A stretch of 64,000 nucleotides of DNA from Planctomycetota bacterium (GTDB lineage: Bacteria; Planctomycetota; UBA1135; GCA-002686595). The position numbers and the translations under genes were made by a program. This document shows positions 58,492-64,000 of the stretch, piece by piece (within the stretch, counting starts at the first letter, position 1; each line of letters begins with the position of its first letter). The notes below the pieces were generated by a model. It had not been told where the DNA came from. It worked only from the letters and a program-made list of their open reading frames with translations, and did not search any database. The stretch is taken from assembly GCA_016795325.1 (NCBI GenBank), contig JAEUHY010000042.1, positions 62,001 to 126,000 on the forward strand, read 5' to 3'.

Positions 58492-59448
58492 ATGGGACTC
58501 TTCGACTTCCTCAAGCCCAAGCCGGCGCCCGCGCCGACCGCGCCGCGCCCCCCCATCCGCCCGCTCGGCGCCGGTCTGCCGCCCCACCCGCAGCCGCAGG
58601 CGGAGAACAACTTCATCATCATCACGCTCGACTCGTGCCGCTACGACTCGTTCATGGCGGCGGCGCCGAAGATCATCCCGAAGCTCTCGGGCGGCAAGGT
58701 CGAGAAGCGCTACACCTACGCGAGCTGGACCGCGCCCTCGCACTACAACCTGCTGACGGGCCTCCTGCCGCACACGACGCCGCCCAACGTCTACGCGTCG
58801 GAGTACTACAAGGAAGACTTCTTCAACTACAACCAGCGCCTGGGCGCCAAGGGCGTCGACTTCGCGCGCATGGTGCCAGCGCTGTGGTTCCCCGGGCTGT
58901 TGCGCAACACGCTCGGCTACAAGACGCACGCGCGCGTGTCGCTGCCGGTGCTCAACCCCAAGACGGGCATCAACCGGGACTTCGACTCGTTCCAGTTGAT
59001 GGACCACCACAACGACATGGCCAAGATGCTCCCGACGCTGCAGTTCGGGACCGACCGGCCGAGCTTCTACATGCTCAACGTCGGCGAGACGCACTACCCG
59101 TACGCCAAGCCCGACGAGGACAGCTCGATGTGGCCGCGCATCAGCGGCGTGAACGGCGTGTTCAAGAAGATGGGCGAGGCCGTCGACGCGCAGGGCAACC
59201 TGATCAAGGACGAGACCGCCTTCTTCGACGACGAGAAGATGGAGCAGCTGCGCGCGCGCCAGATCGACACCGTGCGCTACCTCGACGGCGTGTTCGAGAA
59301 GCTCTACGACATGTGCCCGAAGAACACCTACATCGTCGTCACCGCCGACCACGGCGAGCTGTTCGGCGAGGCCGGGTACTTCGGCCACGGCCCGATCATG
59401 CACGAGAAGTGCTTCGAGGTTCCGTACCTCGAGGGCAAGATCCGCTGA
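58492..59448 (+). CDS. sulfatase/alkaline-phosphatase-superfamily protein lacking the FGly residue
   Basis: 318 aa, no signal peptide; a Pro-rich stretch fills residues 8-37. Metal-site motifs of the alkaline phosphatase superfamily are present: ITLDSCRYDSF near the N-terminus and VVTADHGELFGEAGYFGHGP near the C-terminus. Where sulfatases carry Cys/Ser-x-Pro-Ser-Arg, this has Thr-Ala-Pro-Ser-His (SWTAPSHYNLLTG), so formylglycine cannot form. It is more likely a phosphodiesterase, phosphotransferase or sulfotransfer-linked protein acting in the cytoplasm. It leads an operon with the APS kinase 12 bases downstream, a pairing that hints at handling of activated sulfate or a sulfated product. Confidence 0.8.
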   Translation: MGLFDFLKPKPAPAPTAPRPPIRPLGAGLPPHPQPQAENNFIIITLDSCRYDSFMAAAPKIIPKLSGGKVEKRYTYASWTAPSHYNLLTGLLPHTTPPNVYASEYYKEDFFNYNQRLGAKGVDFARMVPALWFPGLLRNTLGYKTHARVSLPVLNPKTGINRDFDSFQLMDHHNDMAKMLPTLQFGTDRPSFYMLNVGETHYPYAKPDEDSSMWPRISGVNGVFKKMGEAVDAQGNLIKDETAFFDDEKMEQLRARQIDTVRYLDGVFEKLYDMCPKNTYIVVTADHGELFGEAGYFGHGPIMHEKCFEVPYLEGKIR

Positions 59449-59460
59449 GGGCGGGCCGCG

Positions 59461-60027
59461 ATGAGCGACGCACGCGAACAGGGCTGCACCCTGTGGTTCA
59501 CCGGGCTTTCGGGCGCGGGCAAGAGCACCCTGGCCGAGTTCCTCACGCCGCTGCTGCGTGAGCTGGGCAAGCGCGTCGAGGTGCTCGACGGCGACGAGGT
59601 GCGCGAGTACCTCTCCAAGGGCCTGACCTTCTCGAAGGAAGACCGCGACACGAACGTGCGCCGCATCGGCTTCGTCGCCGATCTGCTGGCGCGCAACGGC
59701 GTGGTGGCGATCACGGCCGCGATCAGCCCCTACCGCGCGCTCCGCGACGAGGTCCGCGCGCGCAGCAGCGCGCCGTTCATCGAGATCTACGTCAACGCGC
59801 CGCTGGCGGTGGTCGAGGAGCGCGACACCAAGGGCCTCTACAAGAAGGCCCGCGCCGGCGCGATCCCCAACTTCACGGGCGTCAGCGACCCCTACGAGCC
59901 GCCGCTCGCGCCGGAAGTGGTGTGTTCGACCGGCGTGGAGTCGATCGAAGAATCCGCGCGCCGCGTCCTTGCGTACCTCGAAGCTCGCGGACTGGCGCCC
60001 GTCGGTGCGGCCGCGAAGGTCGAGTGA
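59461..60027 (+). CDS. cysC: adenylylsulfate (APS) kinase
   Basis: 188 aa. Makes PAPS from APS and ATP. Complete family motifs: P-loop GLSGAGKST, VEVLDGDEVREYLSKGLTFS, EDRDTNVRRIGFVADLL, and the lid TKGLYKKARAGAIPNFTGVS followed by DPYEPP. No fused sulfate adenylyltransferase or cysND neighbour is present, so its APS must come from elsewhere. It sits between the sulfatase-fold gene and the DUF1499 gene. PAPS may feed sulfation of a surface polymer instead of assimilation, judging from the neighbour (inference). Confidence 0.92.
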   Translation: MSDAREQGCTLWFTGLSGAGKSTLAEFLTPLLRELGKRVEVLDGDEVREYLSKGLTFSKEDRDTNVRRIGFVADLLARNGVVAITAAISPYRALRDEVRARSSAPFIEIYVNAPLAVVEERDTKGLYKKARAGAIPNFTGVSDPYEPPLAPEVVCSTGVESIEESARRVLAYLEARGLAPVGAAAKVE

Positions 60028-60041
60028 GCAAGGAGCCAAGC

Positions 60042-60509
60042 GTGAACAAGTTCGTGCGGATTGCGGCGGCGCTCGTGGCGCTGGGTGTTGCGGGAGTGCT
60101 GTGGGTCGGATGCGCCGCGCCGCGGCCCGACAACCTGGGTGTGAACGGCGGACGGCTGAGCGACTGCCCGTCTTCGCCCAACTGCGTCTCGAGCCAGGCC
60201 GACCCGGCCGACGCCGAGCACTACGCCGAGCCGCTCAAGCTCGAAGGCGACGCCGCGGCGAGTTGGGAGCGCGCCAAGCAGGCCGCGCTCTCGCTCCCGG
60301 GCGCGAAACTGCTCGAGGAGCGCGACGGCTACGCGGCCTTCGAGTGCACCACGCGCCTGATGCGCTTCGTCGACGACGTCGAGCTGCTGCTCGACGCGCC
60401 GGCCGGCGTGATCCACCTGCGCTCGTCCTCGCGCATCGGGCATTCGGACCTGGGCGCGAACCGTAAGCGCGTCGAAGCGCTGCGCGCCGCCTACACGACG
60501 GCGCGCTGA
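60042..60509 (+). CDS. DUF1499 lipoprotein
   Basis: 155 aa from the GTG at 60042, chosen because AGGAG lies 7 bases upstream. A GTG at 60024 overlapping the cysC stop is also possible. Signal with lipobox VGC (about residue 24). The DUF1499 landmarks are present: LSDCPSSPNCVSSQA, then FECTTRLMRFVDDVELLLDA and IHLRSSSRIGHSDLGANRKR. The family is widespread and uncharacterised, usually membrane-attached. Third gene of the 58492-60509 operon. Confidence 0.85.
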   Translation: MNKFVRIAAALVALGVAGVLWVGCAAPRPDNLGVNGGRLSDCPSSPNCVSSQADPADAEHYAEPLKLEGDAAASWERAKQAALSLPGAKLLEERDGYAAFECTTRLMRFVDDVELLLDAPAGVIHLRSSSRIGHSDLGANRKRVEALRAAYTTAR

Positions 60510-60524
60510 GGCGACTGCCGGTGC

Positions 60525-62057
60525 TCAGTGGAAGCGAACACTCACCGCGTCGGTGAGGTTCGTCGTCGTGCTCACGCCCGGATCGCGATGCCAAGCCTGG
60601 AAGTTCCAGGTGTCACCCGGCGCGACCCCGATGAAGCCCGGACCGGCGGAGAAGCTGGTCAGATCGAGCTGGAGCGCGAAGGCGCCCTGCGCGCCGGAGT
60701 CGAGCACCTGGCCGGCGCCGGCGAAGCGCACGAGCGGCTGAGCGAGGCACAGACGTCCCTGACTGTTGAAGGGGACGACGTTGCCCTGGCCGGTCGAGGC
60801 GAGGAAGTACCCCACGCGCTGCGGCGGCAGGTTGCTCGCCGCAAGCAGCACGTCGTTGTTCGCCACGCGGTTGTTGCCGTACACCTCGAGCCGACCGGTC
60901 TGACCGGTGCTGTTCGGCACGGCGGCGCAGTAGCGCGTCTCCATGCCGTCGAGCGACCAACGGAACGCGCGGTACGGCCCGCCGCCAGGACCGCCGATCT
61001 GCCCGATGCCCACGACGATCGAACCGTCGCCGCTCAGCGCCCTGGGGTACGTCGATCCGCCGAGCGAGTCGAGCGTCACGCTGCCCGTCGCCGCGGTCCA
61101 GCGGAAGCCGTACCCGGACACGAACGAGCTCCAGTCGTTGTAGGTCCCCAGAATCGCCGAGCCGTCGTCGTTGGTCGCCAGGGCCACTCCCGGGACGCCG
61201 CCAGGAACCGGAATCGGCTGCATGCCGCCGGCTGTGGTCCAACGGAACGGAGTCCTCGCGTTCGGCGCGCCGGGAGCGGCGAGCACGGAACCGGACACGC
61301 CGACGATCACGTTGCCGTCGTGGCTGATGCCGAACGCGGCGGAATCGTCGCTCGCGATCGCGCTCATCACGCCCAGGCTCTGCATGCCGCCGGCGGCAGT
61401 CCAGCGGAAGGCGCGGGTCCGCGTGTAGCCGTCACTTGCGACCCCCACCACGATGTCGCCGTTCGCGCTGACGTCGGCCGCCTGGCTCGACGATCCTTCG
61501 AACTCCGCGAGCAGGCCGAGGTCCTGCATGCCGCCGGCGGCGGTCCAGCGGAACGCCCGCGTCGCGGACGTCCACCCCAAGTTGTATTGCTCGTAACCGA
61601 CGATCACCGTTCCGTCGGAGTTCGTGGCCGTTGCGCGCGAGCTCGTCAGGCCAGGTAGTCCGAGCGTTCCCAGCGGCACGATGCCCGTCGCCGCGCTCCA
61701 GCGGCACGCGAGCCACAGATTGGAGACGGCGGGCAGGATGGCCTGCCCGGCGGCCACGGAACCGTCGTCGCTGACAGCGAACATCGATGAGAACGCGACG
61801 GTAGGCGCGAGGTCCTGCATGCCGGTCGCGGCGCTCCAACGGAAGGCGCGCGACGAACTGGTGGCGCCAACGGAGGAGAATCCGACGATGAACTCGCCGT
61901 CGGGGGTGATGGCGTGCGCCTCGGCGCGCTGCGCGTTGAGTGCGCCGCCCAAGCTGCCGAGGTCCTGCATGCCCGCCTGCTGCGCCTCCGCGAAGAGCGA
62001 CAACGCCGCGACGGCGACTCCACGAACGGCCCACACCGGTTTCCTAACCAAGCTCAT
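60525..62057 (-). CDS. secreted HAF-repeat protein with divergent C-terminal domain
   Basis: 510 aa. GGGGAG lies before the ATG at 62057. Signal peptide to about residue 25 (LSLFAEAQ). Seven to eight HAF-type repeats follow, each with the signature RAFRWTAAGGMQDLG (variants RAFRWSAATGMQDLA, RAFRWTAAGGMQSLG, TPFRWTTAGGMQPIP) alternating with DGSVAAGQ or NGDIVVGVA segments. This repeat is known from exported proteins of environmental bacteria and forms a propeller. From about residue 375 (YCAAVPNSTGQTG) a distant version of the shared C-terminal domain ends in LTDAVSVRFH. Function unknown; extracellular. Confidence 0.85.
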   Translation of the reverse strand: MSLVRKPVWAVRGVAVAALSLFAEAQQAGMQDLGSLGGALNAQRAEAHAITPDGEFIVGFSSVGATSSSRAFRWSAATGMQDLAPTVAFSSMFAVSDDGSVAAGQAILPAVSNLWLACRWSAATGIVPLGTLGLPGLTSSRATATNSDGTVIVGYEQYNLGWTSATRAFRWTAAGGMQDLGLLAEFEGSSSQAADVSANGDIVVGVASDGYTRTRAFRWTAAGGMQSLGVMSAIASDDSAAFGISHDGNVIVGVSGSVLAAPGAPNARTPFRWTTAGGMQPIPVPGGVPGVALATNDDGSAILGTYNDWSSFVSGYGFRWTAATGSVTLDSLGGSTYPRALSGDGSIVVGIGQIGGPGGGPYRAFRWSLDGMETRYCAAVPNSTGQTGRLEVYGNNRVANNDVLLAASNLPPQRVGYFLASTGQGNVVPFNSQGRLCLAQPLVRFAGAGQVLDSGAQGAFALQLDLTSFSAGPGFIGVAPGDTWNFQAWHRDPGVSTTTNLTDAVSVRFH

Positions 62058-62132
62058 CGTGATAACTCCCCGGGCGCCAGTCGGCGCCGCGCCAGTGTTC
62101 CGCCGGCTCCAAGTCTAGGCTTCGGCCGCAAA

Positions 62133-62229
62133 CGCGGTTGTACGGCGCCAGAGCAATTTGTCCCACGCCGCCGGTGCGCCTCACGCACCGGCGGCGTGGG
62201 ACAAATTGCTCTGGCGGCGTACAGCCGCG
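62133..62229. repeat. 97-nt near-perfect palindrome (46-bp stem)
   Basis: Inner arms of 33 bases pair perfectly (62146-62178 with 62184-62216; the left arm starts CGCCAGAGCAATTTG) around a CCTCA loop. One mismatched base is then flanked by 12 further pairs including a G-T. It lies 4 bases after the stop of the minus-strand gene at 62233 and 75 bases before the next minus-strand gene, so it would act on RNA as a very strong hairpin. No T-run follows. Confidence 0.85.
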
Positions 62230-62232
62230 GGA

Positions 62233-63027
62233 TCAGCAGCGCGTACGGACGGGCTCGCGCGAGCGCTCCTGCGCCGCGGGCGAGTCGAAGCCCTTCGCAG
62301 CGGCGTGCGCCCAGGTCTTTTCGAGATAGGACGCGGCGTCCGGCGCTTTGCACGAGGTGTCGCCGTAGTCGATCTCGAGCTTGCCGATGCGGCGCGCCGC
62401 TGCGGCTGCCGAACGGCGCAGCGCCTTGCTGCGCCCGCCGAGTTGGATGAGCGCGCGGTTCATGGCATCGCGCTCGCCGTTCGGCGCAGCGTGGATCTCA
62501 CGCTCGAGGCGTGCGACGAGCTCGGCAAACCACGCATCATCGCCGCCTTCGTCGCCCGAGGCGAGCTGGCCGGCGAGCGTCCAACCCGTGACGCGGAGCC
62601 GCTCGCTCTTCGCCGTCAGCCATTTGCGCGCCAGCGCCGGACCATGCGGACTCTCCGCCGCAAGCGCGGCGACGTACATCAGGCAACCGGGCGCACCGAA
62701 CTCCTTCGCCCAACGCTCGAGAACGGCGCGCGTCACGCGGGTCGGGTCGGCGAGCTTCACGGCCAGCGTCCGCGCGTCGTGGTTGCCGGTGCTCCACAAC
62801 TCGAGCGCGAGCTCGTGATCGACGCCGATGCGCTTCACGAGCTGCTTGAGCGTCGCGAAGCTCACGCCGAACATCGGGCCCGTGGCCCCGTGCCGCGCGT
62901 AGGTCTTGCGCGTCTGCTCGCTGCCCGCCTGCTCGAGCGCGCGCATCACCGCCGAGAGCGTCCAACGCTCCGCCGATTCGCGCGCCGGGGCCGCAGTCGT
63001 TCGCCGCCGGGTGGCCTTCGTGTTCAC
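62233..63027 (-). CDS. AlkD-like DNA alkylation repair protein
   Basis: 264 aa from the GTG at 63027, which has TACGGT 7 nt upstream. Helical HEAT-like repeats are typical of the AlkD family: MRALEQAGSEQTRKTYARHG, MFGVSFATLKQLVKRIGVDH, ELALELWSTGNHDARTLAVK and later units. In AlkD these cradle DNA and release positively charged lesions such as 3- and 7-methylpurines without base flipping. The catalytic residues cannot be confirmed from sequence alone. A second alkylation glycosylase (AlkC type) is encoded at 17659. A 97-nt palindrome follows the stop directly. Confidence 0.85.
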   Translation of the reverse strand: MNTKATRRRTTAAPARESAERWTLSAVMRALEQAGSEQTRKTYARHGATGPMFGVSFATLKQLVKRIGVDHELALELWSTGNHDARTLAVKLADPTRVTRAVLERWAKEFGAPGCLMYVAALAAESPHGPALARKWLTAKSERLRVTGWTLAGQLASGDEGGDDAWFAELVARLEREIHAAPNGERDAMNRALIQLGGRSKALRRSAAAAARRIGKLEIDYGDTSCKAPDAASYLEKTWAHAAAKGFDSPAAQERSREPVRTRC

Positions 63028-63132
63028 GCCGCCCACCGTACCCCAGGTGCGCGGCGGCGGGCGTCGCTCGGGCCGCCGCGCGCGGCGAATCTGCGCGGCG
63101 GCTCGGACCTGGCGTTGCGCAGGCCCCACTGT

Positions 63133-63927
63133 TCACGCCGCGCGCGCGCCGGACTTGTTCCGCTCCACGCGCGCCGCCTGGGCGGCCGAGGGAGGCTGCG
63201 ACACGTCGCGGAAGGCGAGCATCTCCACCAGCCGCTCCGAGGCCCCGTCGTAGAAGCCCTGCTCGGGCGCCGCGAGTTCGCTGCGGCGCGGGTTGCGCAG
63301 CGTTCCGAAGGCCCAATCCCACAGCGGCAGGTCCGAGTAGTTGTCGGCGTGGCGCCCGCGCTCGTGGTGGATCGCGTGCGATTCCGGGCGCTGGATCAGG
63401 AAGCCCAGCCAGCGCGGGGTCGCGAGGTCGGCGTGTTGGAACATCGCGTTGAAGACCAGAAACACGTTGGCGAGCGCGGCCGCTTCCGGCGCCAATCCGA
63501 GCAGCGGGAAGAAGACCAGCACAGCCCAGGTCGTGAACAGCGCGGCGTCGAGCGGATGCAGGTAGTTGGCCCCGAAGCTGTCCAGGCGTTCGGCGCTGTG
63601 GTGGAGCTGGTGGCCGGCGCGCCACAGCCAATCGAAGCGGTGCGCCGCGCGGTGGTAGGTGTAGTGCGCCAGCTCGTAGACCAGCACCCCGACGAGCGCT
63701 CCGCCCCATGTGCCGAGCTGGCCGCCGTCGAACAGCGACCAGGCGGGCAGGTGCGCGCCCCACAGCTGCCCCACCCACAGGGTGACGAAGTACGTCAGGG
63801 TGGTGACGGCCAGAGCGCGCAGGCGCCACCCGCGGCGCACTGGCGCGCGGCGCGCCGAGTGGACGAGGTCCAGGGCCAGGAAGGCGGGAATGAGGAGCAG
63901 AGCGGTCCATTCGAGGAGTTGCTGCAT
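63133..63927 (-). CDS. sterol desaturase/fatty acid hydroxylase family membrane protein
   Basis: 264 aa with four membrane helices. The diiron histidine clusters of the superfamily are complete: HYTYHRAAH, HQLHHSAE and HAIHHERGRH, with a further His in LHPLD. The family introduces hydroxyls or double bonds into lipid or sterol-like substrates using oxygen, at the membrane. The last 40 residues are polar. A palindromic 18-mer about 50 bases upstream (63980-63997) looks like a TetR-type operator, so expression may be controlled by a regulator just beyond the window edge. Confidence 0.85.
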   Translation of the reverse strand: MQQLLEWTALLLIPAFLALDLVHSARRAPVRRGWRLRALAVTTLTYFVTLWVGQLWGAHLPAWSLFDGGQLGTWGGALVGVLVYELAHYTYHRAAHRFDWLWRAGHQLHHSAERLDSFGANYLHPLDAALFTTWAVLVFFPLLGLAPEAAALANVFLVFNAMFQHADLATPRWLGFLIQRPESHAIHHERGRHADNYSDLPLWDWAFGTLRNPRRSELAAPEQGFYDGASERLVEMLAFRDVSQPPSAAQAARVERNKSGARAA

Positions 63928-63979
63928 GGCGATGGTTCCGAGGTTGAGGTGGCTGCCGCAAACCCTTCGCGGCAGCTAG

Positions 63980-63997
63980 ATACCAACTGGTCGGTAT
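63980..63997. promoter_or_regulatory. TetR-type palindromic operator candidate
   Basis: ATACCAACTGGTCGGTAT: an 18-base imperfect palindrome (16 of 18 positions symmetric), similar in form to the ATACCGAC-type sites bound by many TetR/AcrR repressors. It lies in the upstream region of the hydroxylase gene at 63927, at the very edge of the window. Confidence 0.55.
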
Positions 63998-64000
63998 AAA

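Noticed and set aside
1..64000. CRISPR arrays, rRNA or tRNA genes, prophage or complete insertion sequences
   Set aside because: No regularly spaced direct repeats, no transposase or integrase motifs, and no rRNA or tRNA consensus segments were found on reading either strand.

Overview
The window is high-GC bacterial DNA with about 50 protein genes and no rRNA or tRNA that I can recognise. The content points to Planctomycetota. There are many secreted FG-GAP/VCBS and beta-propeller proteins, a CRTAC1/ASPIC-UnbV protein, a di-heme oxidoreductase, an HAF-repeat protein, and an ECF sigma factor paired with a TPR Ser/Thr kinase. Six exported proteins share a Cys-containing C-terminal domain of the kind I associate, from memory, with uncultured marine Planctomycetota. 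Taxonomy is inference.

Layout. 0.2-6.5 kb: two secreted repeat proteins, then two membrane proteins. 6.9-13.4 kb: two large proteins, each an ECF sigma factor joined through one membrane helix to carboxypeptidase-regulatory-like modules, flanking a CPBP intramembrane protease gene. 13.4-17.6 kb: an M14 peptidase, a lipoprotein, a decayed second copy of the M14 3' end, two FG-GAP proteins and a palindromic repeat. 17.6-20.3 kb: AlkC-type glycosylase and a serine hydrolase. 20.3-28.9 kb: a complete quinohemoprotein amine dehydrogenase (QHNDH) locus, with qhpA-D-C-B-E overlapping on the minus strand, qhpG convergent and qhpF divergent. 28.9-36.3 kb: secreted VCBS and di-heme proteins, including a CRTAC1 reading frame interrupted by one in-frame UGA. 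36.3-42.5 kb: vanadium-haloperoxidase-like lipoprotein, a nucleotidyltransferase pair, a lipoprotein and an M66 (StcE-like) metalloprotease. 42.5-46.4 kb: Ser/Thr kinase and ECF sigma factor. 46.5-55.6 kb: hydrolases, a PadR regulator with a membrane partner, a P-domain protein, phosphatase, SGNH and EEP proteins. 55.6-64 kb: repeats, a beta-propeller protein, a sulfatase-fold/APS kinase operon, an HAF protein, an AlkD-like protein and a fatty-acid-hydroxylase-family protein.

How it works together. The QHNDH locus encodes structural subunits alpha (diheme, here a predicted lipoprotein), beta (propeller) and gamma (cross-linked CTQ peptide), plus the radical SAM enzyme, protease, exporter and flavin monooxygenase known to mature gamma. 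This predicts periplasmic oxidation of primary amines. The sigma-membrane fusions and the CPBP protease suggest a signalling unit in which the sigma factor is its own membrane sensor.

Non-coding structure is rich. Two families of about 159 and 230 bp have inverted termini and internal hairpins, with two copies each in opposite orientation. A third element of about 158 bp, a 37-bp inverted repeat beside the haloperoxidase gene and a 97-nt near-perfect palindrome at 62.1 kb add to this. At least twelve genes carry a TANNNT hexamer 6-10 nt before the start codon, which suggests widespread leaderless transcription.
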